Source: JASGCK01 sp031538565 | Lineage (GTDB): Bacteria; Pseudomonadota; Gammaproteobacteria; Burkholderiales; Burkholderiaceae_C | Length of the DNA: 64,000 nt | NCBI GenBank assembly: GCA_031538565.1 | Contig: JAVKLS010000006.1 | Span: 1 to 64,000, forward strand | Direction: 5' to 3' | Made by a program: the position numbers and the translations under genes | Shown: positions 52,614-61,196 of the stretch, piece by piece | How the letters are laid out: the number at the start of each line of letters is the position of its first letter | How positions within the stretch are numbered: position 1 is the stretch's first letter | Notes under the pieces: generated by a model | Told to the model about the DNA's origin: nothing | Databases searched by the model: none | What the model saw: only the letters and a program-made list of their open reading frames with translations

Positions 52614-53882
52614 ATGACTTCTATTGCCTTGCCCAAACTGTCGCCCCTTGCTAATCCCGAATCGGCGTTTGCCGAGCTCAACCCCCATCCGCGTGTGCTT
52701 ATGGGGCCGGGGCCCATCAATGCGGACCCGCGTGTGCTCAAAGCCATGTCATCGCAGCTACTTGGTCAGTTTGATCCGCAATTTCGCGCTTTTATGCGTG
52801 AGACGATGGCGCTTTATCGCCAGTTTTTTGAAACAAAAAACGATTGGACACTGGTGCTAGACGGTACGGCGCGCTCGGCAATTGAAATGGTCATGATGTC
52901 TGCGATTGAGCAAAACGACAAAGTGCTGGTTTGCAGCTTTGGTCGCTTTGGACAATTGCTGGAGGAGATTGCCAAACGCGCGGGGGCGACGGTTAAAACT
53001 ATTTCCGTGCCTTGGAGCGAGGTGTTTGATTTAGCTCAAATCGAATCCGCCATCAAAGCCTTCTCGCCCAAGCTAGTTGCGGTTTGCCAAGGCGACACCT
53101 CCACCACCATGCTGCAACCGCTGGCGAGTTTGGGCGATATCTGCCACCGCCATGGCGCACTCTTGCAAGTGGATGCCACAGCATCTTGCGGCGGCACACC
53201 CTTGCTGGTAGATGATTGGGCGATTGACGCCGTCACGGCAGGTCTGCAAAAGTGCTTGGCGGGTCCCGCTGGCGCTGCGCCCATCACACTGAGTGACGCT
53301 TTTGCCAAGCAGATTTACCGTCGTCGGCACCTAGAAGAAGGGCTGCAAGCCACAGGGTACGTGCCTGGCACGGGCACGCGCATCGCATCGAACTACATGG
53401 ACATGGCCATGGTGATTGACTACTGGAGCGATAGCGCACTGAACCACCACACCGAAGCCACCACCATGCTGTATGGCGCACGCGAATGCGCACGAATCTT
53501 TGTGCAAGAAAGCGCAAGCGTTGTTCATGCAAGGCACGCCGTCGCCTCACGCGCCATCGTTGCAGGGGTAGAAGGCATGGGGCTTAAAGTCTATGGGGAC
53601 AAAAAAAATAAAATGCCAAACGTCACAGGCATAGTCATTCCCGACGGCATCAACGGAGACAAAGTACGCAGCGCCTTGCTGCTTGACTTCAATATTGAAA
53701 TTGGCACAAGCTTTGGACCACTCCACGGGAAAATTTGGCGCATCGGTGCAATGGGCTACAACGCCCGCCCTGACTGCGTTTTGAACACGCTAGCGGCGCT
53801 AGAAATTGTGCTGGCAGCCGAGGGGCACAAATTCACACGCGGCGCAGGCGTGGACGCGGCGTATCACAGTTACAAAAGCTAA
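52614..53882 (+). CDS. pucG: (S)-Ureidoglycine-glyoxylate aminotransferase (PucG-type)
   Basis: A 422-residue class V aminotransferase. LMGPGPINADPRVLKAMSSQ (about 29-48), the PLP Lys213 in AGLQKCLAGPAG, QGDTSTTMLQPL (159-170) and EIGTSFGPLHGKIWRIGAMG are the PucG/AGXT pattern. Gln52 (LLGQFDP) and Asn260 (RIASNYMDM) probably correspond to the residues that favour ureidoglycine over alanine in PucG. It would convert ureidoglycine plus glyoxylate to oxalurate plus glycine, feeding the divergent operon. A serine- or alanine-glyoxylate aminotransferase is the alternative. Confidence 0.82.
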   Translation: MTSIALPKLSPLANPESAFAELNPHPRVLMGPGPINADPRVLKAMSSQLLGQFDPQFRAFMRETMALYRQFFETKNDWTLVLDGTARSAIEMVMMSAIEQNDKVLVCSFGRFGQLLEEIAKRAGATVKTISVPWSEVFDLAQIESAIKAFSPKLVAVCQGDTSTTMLQPLASLGDICHRHGALLQVDATASCGGTPLLVDDWAIDAVTAGLQKCLAGPAGAAPITLSDAFAKQIYRRRHLEEGLQATGYVPGTGTRIASNYMDMAMVIDYWSDSALNHHTEATTMLYGARECARIFVQESASVVHARHAVASRAIVAGVEGMGLKVYGDKKNKMPNVTGIVIPDGINGDKVRSALLLDFNIEIGTSFGPLHGKIWRIGAMGYNARPDCVLNTLAALEIVLAAEGHKFTRGAGVDAAYHSYKS

Positions 53883-53925
53883 AGCAAGCGCACAACACGC
53901 CAAGGGCGCGTCTAGGTTCACCCGT

Positions 53926-54900
53926 TTATTGCTTGTCAATTTTGGCGCGAGCAATCACCTCGCTCCATCGCTGCGTATCAAAAGTTAATAGATCACCTAA
54001 GGCTTCGGGCGTACTGCCTTGTGGATGCAAACTGAGTGCTTCTAAGCGCTTGATTACATCGGGATTTTTAAGCGCCTTTTGAATTTCCGTATTCAATTTA
54101 ACAACGATCTCTTTAGGCGTTTTAGCTGGCGCAGCAAAACCGTTCCACGATGCGACGTTGAAGTTAGCCAGCGAGGCGCCACTTTCGCGCACCGTAGGCA
54201 CATCAGGAAATTGCGCTGTGCGCTTGTCGCTCAAGATAGCAAGAGGGCGCAGCGCCTTGGCATTGAACTGCGTGACCAGCGGCCCCAAAATTTCCACCAT
54301 GATGTCAATCTCACCGCCGCGCAGTGCGGAAATGACGGGCGGCGTGCCGTTGAAGGGTACAAGCTGCGCATCAATACCTGCGGTAGTTTTGAAAAGTTCC
54401 GCTGCTAAATTTTGCGTAGAACCAATTTGAGGCGTCCCAATATTGAGCTTGCCAGGATTCGCTTTGGCATAAGCAATCACATCGCCCAGAGAGTGGAAAC
54501 GCCCACGGTCGGATGCGGCAATCACCAGATCAAAGCTGGCCAATTTGGAGATGGGCGTAAAGTCTTTTTGCGCATCAAACGGCAAGGACTTAAAAAGCGC
54601 CGAGCTCACTGCGGTACCGCTGGAAATAAGCAAGAGCGTGTGTCCATCGGGCGCGGACTTGGCCACCAAATCGCCCGCCACAATGCCGCCCGCGCTGGGT
54701 TTGTTTTCAATCACCACGGGGCTGCCAAAAGTCTCGGCTAATTTCTGTCCCACTTCGCGCGAGGTAATGTCGGCGGCGCCACCAGCGGCATTGGGTACAA
54801 CAATTTTGATGGTCTTGGTTGGAAAATTCGTCTGCGCGTTGACCGCGTTTATCGCACAGCAAAGCACCGAAGACATCACGAGCAAGGTGATTTTGAACAT
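53926..54900 (-). CDS. Bug-family tripartite tricarboxylate transporter binding protein
   Basis: A 324-residue periplasmic binding protein. Signal peptide MFKITLLVMSSVLCCAINAV then NA, cleavage before QTNFP. The Bug core TIKIVVPNAAGGAADITSRE (with the ligand-carboxylate loop), NKPSAGGIVAGDLVA, GTPQIGSTQNLAAELF and FNGTPPVISALRGGEIDIMV are present. No TctA/TctB membrane genes are adjacent, as is usual for orphan Bugs. Ligand unknown; a carboxylate linked to the neighbouring oxalurate genes is possible. ATG at 54900; longer upstream frame rejected. 26 nt after fabG. Confidence 0.9.
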   Translation of the reverse strand: MFKITLLVMSSVLCCAINAVNAQTNFPTKTIKIVVPNAAGGAADITSREVGQKLAETFGSPVVIENKPSAGGIVAGDLVAKSAPDGHTLLLISSGTAVSSALFKSLPFDAQKDFTPISKLASFDLVIAASDRGRFHSLGDVIAYAKANPGKLNIGTPQIGSTQNLAAELFKTTAGIDAQLVPFNGTPPVISALRGGEIDIMVEILGPLVTQFNAKALRPLAILSDKRTAQFPDVPTVRESGASLANFNVASWNGFAAPAKTPKEIVVKLNTEIQKALKNPDVIKRLEALSLHPQGSTPEALGDLLTFDTQRWSEVIARAKIDKQ

Positions 54901-54926
54901 GGAAATTTCTTTCAGTAAACGTGCCG

Positions 54927-55664
54927 TTATGCCATCAACATTCCGCCATTGACGTGCAGCTCTTGACCCGTCACGTAAGCACCGCCTTGGCTTGCCAAGT
55001 AAGACACAGCAGCCGCCACGTCTTCGGGCTTGCCAAGGCTGCCAAGCGGAATTTGCGCCAGCAGTGCTTTGTGCTGCGCCTCGCCAAGCCCTGCTGTCAT
55101 ATCGGTTTGGATAAAACCAGGCGCTACGCAATTGACCGTGATATTGCGCGATCCCAGCTCCCGCGCCAAGGCACGCGTCATGCCTGCTACGCCCGCCTTG
55201 GCGGCGGCGTAATTGGCCTGCCCCGCATTACCCGATGCGCCCACCACGCTGGTAATGTTGATGATGCGCCCCATGCGCTGCTTCATCATGGGTTTAATGG
55301 CGGCGCGTGCCAGTCTAAACACCGAGCGCAAATTAGTATTGATCACCGCGTCCCAGTCCTCATCTTTTAGGCGCATGGCAAGCATATCGCGCGTAATGCC
55401 CGCGTTGTTGACGAGCACGTGCAAACCGCCGTAGGTTTTAACGATGTCCTCAATCAGCGCATCGGAGGCTGCGTCGTCAGTGACGTTCAGCACCTTGCCA
55501 ATCATGCCCGCGCTGCTGATTTTTTCTGCGCCGCTCAGACTAGTTGCCGTGCCAATCACAGTAAAACCATCGGCTTTCAGCTGCTGGGCGATCGCGGCGC
55601 CAATACCGCGGGTAGCTCCTGTGACGAGAGCAATTTGTGGGGGAGTCGTCGTTTCTAAGGTCAT
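54927..55664 (-). CDS. fabG: 3-oxoacyl-ACP reductase FabG
   Basis: A 245-residue classical SDR: ALVTGATRGIGAAIA (about 13-27), NNAGITRDMLAMRLKDEDWD, catalytic Ser in NITSVVGASGN and Tyr-x3-Lys in NYAAAKAGVAG, and C-terminal YVTGQELHVNGGM. ITRDxLxMRxKDEDW is typical of FabG in fatty-acid elongation. It lies outside a fab cluster, between a COG0523 GTPase and a Bug gene, so it could be a second copy; PhaB-type acetoacetyl-CoA reductase is less likely. Confidence 0.88.
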   Translation of the reverse strand: MTLETTTPPQIALVTGATRGIGAAIAQQLKADGFTVIGTATSLSGAEKISSAGMIGKVLNVTDDAASDALIEDIVKTYGGLHVLVNNAGITRDMLAMRLKDEDWDAVINTNLRSVFRLARAAIKPMMKQRMGRIINITSVVGASGNAGQANYAAAKAGVAGMTRALARELGSRNITVNCVAPGFIQTDMTAGLGEAQHKALLAQIPLGSLGKPEDVAAAVSYLASQGGAYVTGQELHVNGGMLMA

Positions 55665-55686
55665 GGTGATCGTTATGTGAAGAGTT

Positions 55687-56793
55687 TTAGGCGTAGCAGT
55701 TTTGCAGTCCCTGCATCAAGATGTCTCTGGGCAAATCAATGCCAATAAACACCATCTTGCTGGTACGCACTTCGTCCTTAGCCCATGCGGGGCCAAGGTC
55801 GCTGCCCATGAGCTGATGCACACCTTGAAAGATGACTTTTCGATCCGTACCTTTCATGTTTAAAACACCTTTGTAGCGCAGCATTTTTGGGCCGTAGATA
55901 TTGACGATAGCGCCTAAAAAATCTTCCAGTTTGGCTGGGTCTAGCTTTTGGTTGGAGCGAAACACAAAGCTCTTCACGTCATCGTCTGTGTGATGGTGGT
56001 GCAAATGCTGCTCGCTGTGCGCGTGGTCGTGCCCACAGTGCTCGTCATGCACATGGCCTGCGTCGCCGTGTTTGGGGTTGTGCTGGTGCGAGGGATGATC
56101 GCAGTGCTCATCATGTGCGTGGTGGTGGTGCTCCTCCGTCTTGAGAAAATCGGGGTCAATATCGAGTTTGGCGTTGAGGTTAAAGCCAAGTTGATCAAAT
56201 ACCTGACTAATTGGCACTTCGCCAAAATGTACGATACGCTGCGCTGCGCGTGGATTCATGTGATTGAGGCGGCGCTGCAAAGCTTCTAAATTTTCGGGGC
56301 TAACCAATTCAGATTTACTAATAAACAATTGGTCGGCAAAACCAATTTGCCGCCGCGCTTCTTGTCGCGTATTGAGTTGCTCGGCGGCGTGCACTGCATC
56401 GACTAAGGTCAAGATGGAGTCGAGCAAATAACTCTCAGCAATCACGTCGTCCATAAAAAAGGTTTGCGCCACAGGGCCTGGGTCGGCAAGGCCCGTGGTT
56501 TCGATCACGACGCGATCAAAGTTAAGCTCGCCCTTGCGTTTTTTTTCTGCTAGCTCGGTGAGCGTGGTGCGTAAATCTTCCCGAATGGTGCAGCACACGC
56601 AGCCATTACTCATTTGGATGATTTGCTCTTTTCTGTCACTCACCAAAATATCGTTATCGATGTTTTCTTCGCCAAACTCATTTTCAATGACGGCGATTTT
56701 TTGACCGTGCGCCTCAGCGAGTACACGCTTGAGCAGTGTGGTTTTACCCGAGCCTAAAAAGCCCGTGAGGATGGTGGCAGGAATAAGTGACAT
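55687..56793 (-). CDS. COG0523 (CobW/ZNG1-type) GTPase with His-rich loop
   Basis: A 368-residue G3E-family GTPase and putative metal chaperone. Walker A is GFLGSGKTTL (11-20), the metal-binding GCVCC motif is Cys65-x-Cys67-Cys68, Walker B is VVIETTGLADPGPV, and the base motif is ISKSEL. Residues 221-270 hold 21 His and 2 Cys, then a CobW C-terminal domain follows. The His-rich loop suggests zinc handling. ATG at 56793 (MSLIPATILTG). No Zur box recognised; 43 nt after comM. Confidence 0.88.
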   Translation of the reverse strand: MSLIPATILTGFLGSGKTTLLKRVLAEAHGQKIAVIENEFGEENIDNDILVSDRKEQIIQMSNGCVCCTIREDLRTTLTELAEKKRKGELNFDRVVIETTGLADPGPVAQTFFMDDVIAESYLLDSILTLVDAVHAAEQLNTRQEARRQIGFADQLFISKSELVSPENLEALQRRLNHMNPRAAQRIVHFGEVPISQVFDQLGFNLNAKLDIDPDFLKTEEHHHHAHDEHCDHPSHQHNPKHGDAGHVHDEHCGHDHAHSEQHLHHHHTDDDVKSFVFRSNQKLDPAKLEDFLGAIVNIYGPKMLRYKGVLNMKGTDRKVIFQGVHQLMGSDLGPAWAKDEVRTSKMVFIGIDLPRDILMQGLQNCYA

Positions 56794-56836
56794 GGTGTGG
56801 GTACGATTAAAGTGAAACGGAAGCGGTGATGTTACT

Positions 56837-58360
56837 TTAGCCTCCAGCCAAGCCCCTGCGGTACTGAATCGCTTCGGCGACGTGCAAGGCCTGCACACCC
56901 TCGCTGGCGCTTAAATCCGCAATCGTGCGTGCCACTTTCAGCACGCGGTGAAAGCTCCGCGCCGACCAGCCTAGGCGCTGCATCGCCGAGCGCAGCAGCT
57001 TAAGCCCAGCCTCGTCGGGCGTGGCATGAGTATCAATATCACTCGGACTTAGCGCTTGATTGGGCTTGCCTTGTCGCGCCAGTTGGATGTCGCGTGCTTT
57101 GACGACACGTGCACGAATATCTTTACTCCACTCGCCTTGCGGCGCTTGCACAAGCTCCTCGTGTTTGAGCGCGGGCACTTCAATTTGTAAATCAATGCGG
57201 TCTAGCAAAGGGCCTGATATTTTTCCTTGGTACCGCGCCACTTGGTCTGGCGTGCAGCGGCACAGCTTGGTTGGATGTCCACCGTTGCCGCAAGGACAAA
57301 AATTCATCGCCGCCGCTAACTGAAAAGAGCAGTCATACGTGGCTTGCTTCGTGGCGCGTGAGATGGTGATATTTCCCGACTCGAGCGGCTCGCGCAAGAC
57401 CTCTAGCACCTTGCGGTCAAACTCGGGAAGCTCATCTAAAAACAAAACACCTTCATGCGCAAGGCTGATCTCCCCAGGTTTCGGATTTCCACCGCCGCCG
57501 ACCAGCGCCGTTGCAGACGCCGTGTGATGCGGCGAGCGATACGGACGCACCCGCCACTGCCCCAGTGAAAAACCGCGCCCAGACAGCGAGGCAATTGCTG
57601 CGGTGGACAGCGCCTCTTCTTCGGTCATGGGCGGCAAAATGCTAGGCAGGCGCGCCGCCAGCATGGACTTACCCGAGCCTGGCGGCCCCACCATCAACAG
57701 CGAATGCTTACCCGCCGCGGCAATCTCTAGCGCACGTCTTGCCAAAGCTTGTCCTTTCACATCGGCCATATCGGGATACAGCGGCTGCAAAGAGCTGGGC
57801 ACATAGTGATGTGGCTGTAGCTTGTCCGCTTCGCTCATGGGATTTAAGTGGTTGCAAACCGCTAGCAAATTGTGTGCTTCATAGACCGTTGCGCTGTGCA
57901 CTAACGCCGCTTCGCTGGCACTTTGCGGAGGCAAAATAAAAGCGCGGCGACTATCGGGTGCTTGCTTGGCAACGGCGTAAGCCATCGCCAAAGCGCCGCG
58001 TATGGGACGCAACTCGCCCGACAGCGACAACTCGCCCGCAAACTCATAACTCTCCAGTGCGCTCATAGGCACTTGCCCGCTTGCCGCCAAAATGCCAATG
58101 GCAATTGCTAAATCCAAACGCCCAGACTCCTTGGGTAAGTCTGCGGGCGCAAGGTTGACAACAATGCGCTTGTTGTTCGGCATATCGAACTGGCTGTTTT
58201 GGATAGCCGCGCGCACTCTGTCCTTACTTTCTTTCACCTCGGTTTCGGGCAAGCCCACAATGGTGAATGAGGGCAGACCGTTGGCAAGATGAACCTCTAC
58301 CAAGACCTCGGGGGCGTGCATTCCTGCAAGAGCCCGACTGTGAACAATAGCAAGCGACAT
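56837..58360 (-). CDS. comM: ComM/YifB-family Mg-chelatase-like AAA+ ATPase
   Basis: A 507-residue protein. The N-terminal Lon-protease-like domain (LVEVHLANGLPSFTIVGLPE) is followed by an AAA+ module with Walker A MVGPPGSGKSMLAARLPSIL (about 215-234) and Walker B LFLDELPEF, and a C-terminal Mg-chelatase segment with a Cys-containing FCPCGNGGH linker. ComM is a helicase that promotes branch migration in natural transformation, so this supports possible competence. Confidence 0.93.
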   Translation of the reverse strand: MSLAIVHSRALAGMHAPEVLVEVHLANGLPSFTIVGLPETEVKESKDRVRAAIQNSQFDMPNNKRIVVNLAPADLPKESGRLDLAIAIGILAASGQVPMSALESYEFAGELSLSGELRPIRGALAMAYAVAKQAPDSRRAFILPPQSASEAALVHSATVYEAHNLLAVCNHLNPMSEADKLQPHHYVPSSLQPLYPDMADVKGQALARRALEIAAAGKHSLLMVGPPGSGKSMLAARLPSILPPMTEEEALSTAAIASLSGRGFSLGQWRVRPYRSPHHTASATALVGGGGNPKPGEISLAHEGVLFLDELPEFDRKVLEVLREPLESGNITISRATKQATYDCSFQLAAAMNFCPCGNGGHPTKLCRCTPDQVARYQGKISGPLLDRIDLQIEVPALKHEELVQAPQGEWSKDIRARVVKARDIQLARQGKPNQALSPSDIDTHATPDEAGLKLLRSAMQRLGWSARSFHRVLKVARTIADLSASEGVQALHVAEAIQYRRGLAGG

Positions 58361-58377
58361 GATGGAGCATCCTTATG

Positions 58378-58406
58378 TTGATACCCAAAATCATAACTGA
58401 TAATAA
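58378..58406 (+). promoter_or_regulatory. Sigma-70-like promoter upstream of the POT transporter
   Basis: TTGATA (58378-58383), 17-nt spacer, TAATAA (58401-58406). Transcription would start near 58413, giving a leader of 70-100 nt before the transporter start. Confidence 0.5.
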
Positions 58407-58481
58407 AAACAGGCATCAGCAAACACACGAACGCAAAAAACTAGGCATGACATTTGCGGTGCAGTATGATGAAAACACCTT

Positions 58482-59864
58482 ATGCGTAAAGTGCTCATTG
58501 ATCGAGATTGCATCATGCCACCAGCAAACAATACCCATCTACTCCACCCTAGCGATAAGCATCCCTCGTCCTTATACCTACTTTTTTTTACAGAAATGTG
58601 GGAGCGGTTCAGTTTTTATGGGATGCGGGCGCTATTTGTTTTGTATCTAATCGATGAAATATCAACTGGAGGGCAAGGTTGGTCAGACGCTAAGGCCAGT
58701 AATTTATACGGAACTTACCTTGCCGCTATTTATTTTTCCTGCATTTTTGGTGGATATATAGCCGATAGATTGATTGGCTTCAGAAAAGCAATCATCATAG
58801 GCGGGTTAATAATTATTGCCGGACATATTTCATTAGCTTTTTCCTCTATCAATTTTTTCTATTTAGGGATAGGGCTGCTCGTTGCAGGAACTGGATTATT
58901 AAAGCCAAGTATGTCGTCCATCGTAGGACAACTTTATCCTGCTAGCAGCTCACTGAAAGATTCTGCTTATACTATTTTTTATATGGGAATTAATGTAGGA
59001 GGATTGTTGGGTCCAATTATTTGTGGTTTTTTGGCAAAGTACTACGGGTGGCACTACGGCTTTGGGGTTGCAGCATTAGGAATGTTGCTCGGATTGACTG
59101 CTTTTTATTTCAAACAGAATATGCTTGGTAATATCGGCTTAAAATCTACTCACCTCAATTCCAAAAACGATAATCTTACTGAGAATAAAAAATTAACAAA
59201 AATTGAAATGGATCGCTTAATTTTGATTTTTGTTTTGTCATTTTTTTCCATCGTTTTTTGGATGTCATTTGAACAAGCGGGATCTTCTTTAAATATTTTT
59301 GCTCAAAACTATACTGATCGAAATGTTTTAGGAGTTGAAATTCCTGCTGCCGCCATTCAATCGGTGAATGCCTTTTGGATTTTGATTTTGTCGATCCCTC
59401 TCTCGTGGCTTTGGGTACGGCTTGCTCAAGCAAATCGTAATCCAACCAGCATGCAAAAATTTGCCCTTGGTTTATTTTTTCTTGGCTTAGCCTTTGCTCT
59501 CATGATGGTCGGATCGAACGACATTCAACAAGGTGCAACGTCAGCCAATAAAAGTTTATGGCTATTGATCGCTTTTTATGGCATAGAAACCATCGGCGAA
59601 ATGTGCATATCGCCCGTAGGGCTAGCGGCAGTCAATAAGCTATCACCTCCACAATTAACGGGCTTAATGTTTGGCGTATGGTTTTCAGCAACGGCTGTTG
59701 GCGATTTCATCGCAGGGCATCTAGCAAGCCATTTGGATGCCATTGAGCGCGGCCATTCGATGTCTTATTTTTTTGGTATCTTTGTGGTTGCAACCATGTG
59801 TATGTCTATCATCGCTTTCATTTTTAATAAAAAATTAACAGCGATGATGCATGGGGCCGCGTAA
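58482..59864 (+). CDS. POT/PTR2-family peptide:proton symporter
   Basis: A 460-residue MFS protein of the oligopeptide transporter family. Signatures: TEMWERFSFYGMRALFVLYL (E-x-x-E-R-F, helix 1), GGYIADRLIGFRK, FYMGINVGGLLGPIICGFLA (PTR2) and WMSFEQAGSSLN (FExxG). About 12-14 membrane segments. It would import di- or tripeptides with protons. The start is 58482 or the internal ATG at 58515 (MPPANNTHLL). The gene is clearly AT-richer than its neighbours, suggesting acquisition by transfer. Confidence 0.9.
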   Translation: MRKVLIDRDCIMPPANNTHLLHPSDKHPSSLYLLFFTEMWERFSFYGMRALFVLYLIDEISTGGQGWSDAKASNLYGTYLAAIYFSCIFGGYIADRLIGFRKAIIIGGLIIIAGHISLAFSSINFFYLGIGLLVAGTGLLKPSMSSIVGQLYPASSSLKDSAYTIFYMGINVGGLLGPIICGFLAKYYGWHYGFGVAALGMLLGLTAFYFKQNMLGNIGLKSTHLNSKNDNLTENKKLTKIEMDRLILIFVLSFFSIVFWMSFEQAGSSLNIFAQNYTDRNVLGVEIPAAAIQSVNAFWILILSIPLSWLWVRLAQANRNPTSMQKFALGLFFLGLAFALMMVGSNDIQQGATSANKSLWLLIAFYGIETIGEMCISPVGLAAVNKLSPPQLTGLMFGVWFSATAVGDFIAGHLASHLDAIERGHSMSYFFGIFVVATMCMSIIAFIFNKKLTAMMHGAA

Positions 59865-59937
59865 TGCCGCATAAAAAATAACGCCCACTCGCAGTGAGTT
59901 AAAGAGATTTTTATGGCGAACCTTTTTGTGTTTGCGC

Positions 59938-60276
59938 TTAAAGCGCCTCGACGCCAGACTCGCCCGTACGGATACGAACGACTTGCTCAAGGTTGTAGAC
60001 AAAAATTTTGCCGTCGCCAATTTTCCCTGTGCGTGCAGCGCCTTCTATCGCTTCAATCACGCGATCAACAATGGCATCATCCACAGCCACCTCTAGCTTG
60101 ACTTTGGGCAAAAAGTCCACGACGTACTCGGCGCCGCGGTAAAGCTCGGTGTGACCCTTTTGACGCCCAAAGCCTTTCACCTCGGTCACGGTAATTCCCT
60201 GCACACCCATGGCTGACAAAGCTTCGCGCACTTCGTCTAGCTTAAAGGGTTTGATGATGGCCGTCACTAGTTTCAT
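59938..60276 (-). CDS. glnB: PII nitrogen-regulatory protein (GlnB/GlnK)
   Basis: A 112-residue trimeric signal protein: MKLVTAIIKPFKLDEVREAL, T-loop with uridylylation site Tyr51 (GFGRQKGHTELYRGAEY) and C-terminal signature ARTGKIGDGKIFVYNLE. It senses 2-oxoglutarate and ATP/ADP and acts on GlnE, NtrB or AmtB. The symbol is uncertain: the N-terminus is GlnK-like but amtB is not adjacent. ATG at 60276 with CAGGAG upstream; a longer frame to 60528 runs into pyrF and is rejected. Confidence 0.93.
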   Translation of the reverse strand: MKLVTAIIKPFKLDEVREALSAMGVQGITVTEVKGFGRQKGHTELYRGAEYVVDFLPKVKLEVAVDDAIVDRVIEAIEGAARTGKIGDGKIFVYNLEQVVRIRTGESGVEAL

Positions 60277-60347
60277 AAATGCTCCTGAAGATGAAAATGG
60301 ATAGGTCAGAATGTAGCAGGGTTGAAAAAGATTCATAAAATCGCGGC

Positions 60348-61196
60348 ATGAGCACAACCTCCCAATCCAGCGATAGCACGACCTTTTTGGCGCAACTGCA
60401 AACTGCACGCACACTGAATCAGTCCTTGCTCTGCGTGGGACTAGACCCCGACCCCGCTCAATTTCCTGCACATCTACATCAACGCGCCGACAAAATTTTT
60501 GATTTTTGCGCCGCCATTGTGGACGCAACCCTAGACAGCGTGATCGCTTTCAAACCGCAAATCGCTTACTTTGCCGCGCACCGCGCCGAAGAGCAATTAG
60601 AGCGCCTCATGCGGCATATCAAAGCAGCAGCGCCCAAAGTCCCCATCATTTTGGATGCCAAACGCGGCGACATTGGCTCCACCGCCATGCAATATGCCAT
60701 CGAAGCGTTTGAACGCTACGGCGCAGATGCAGTCACGCTCTCCCCTTTTATGGGTTTTGATTCGGTCGCGCCATATCTCAAATATCACGACAAGGGCGCA
60801 TTTTTGCTGTGCCGCACTTCCAACCCAGGTGGTGACGATTTGCAAAACCAGCGCTTTGCAAGCGTTGCGGGCGAGCCTCTGCTCTACGAACACGTGGCCA
60901 AACTGGCACAAGGTCCTTGGAATACGAATGGACAACTTGGTTTGGTGGTTGGTGCGACCTATCCGCAAGAAATTGCGCGGGTGCGAGCACTTGCGCCAAC
61001 CGTTCCGCTACTCATTCCAGGCGTGGGCGCACAAGGCGGAGATGCTGGTGCGACGGTGAAGGCGGGGTTGACCAAAGATGGACTCATCGTCGTGAACTCC
61101 TCTCGCGCCATTTTGTACGCCTCAAGCGGCGCAGACTTTGCTAAAGCGGCTCGGGCCGAGGCACTGCGGACACGCGCCTTGCTTGCGGCCACATAG
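60348..61196 (+). CDS. pyrF: Orotidine 5'-phosphate decarboxylase (subfamily 2)
   Basis: A 282-residue TIM-barrel enzyme making UMP from OMP in pyrimidine synthesis. The catalytic tetrad motif is LDAKRGDIGSTAMQYA (Asp103, Lys105, Asp108), FKPQIAYFAA binds substrate, and the phosphate site is LIPGVGAQGGD. The length and order are of the long subfamily 2 rather than E. coli type. The last 56 nt overlap the convergent EamA gene. Confidence 0.94.
   Translation: MSTTSQSSDSTTFLAQLQTARTLNQSLLCVGLDPDPAQFPAHLHQRADKIFDFCAAIVDATLDSVIAFKPQIAYFAAHRAEEQLERLMRHIKAAAPKVPIILDAKRGDIGSTAMQYAIEAFERYGADAVTLSPFMGFDSVAPYLKYHDKGAFLLCRTSNPGGDDLQNQRFASVAGEPLLYEHVAKLAQGPWNTNGQLGLVVGATYPQEIARVRALAPTVPLLIPGVGAQGGDAGATVKAGLTKDGLIVVNSSRAILYASSGADFAKAARAEALRTRALLAAT

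Noticed and set aside
59176..59445. 89-codon minus-strand frame in the POT transporter
   Set aside because: Shadow of an AT-rich membrane protein gene; no start signals.
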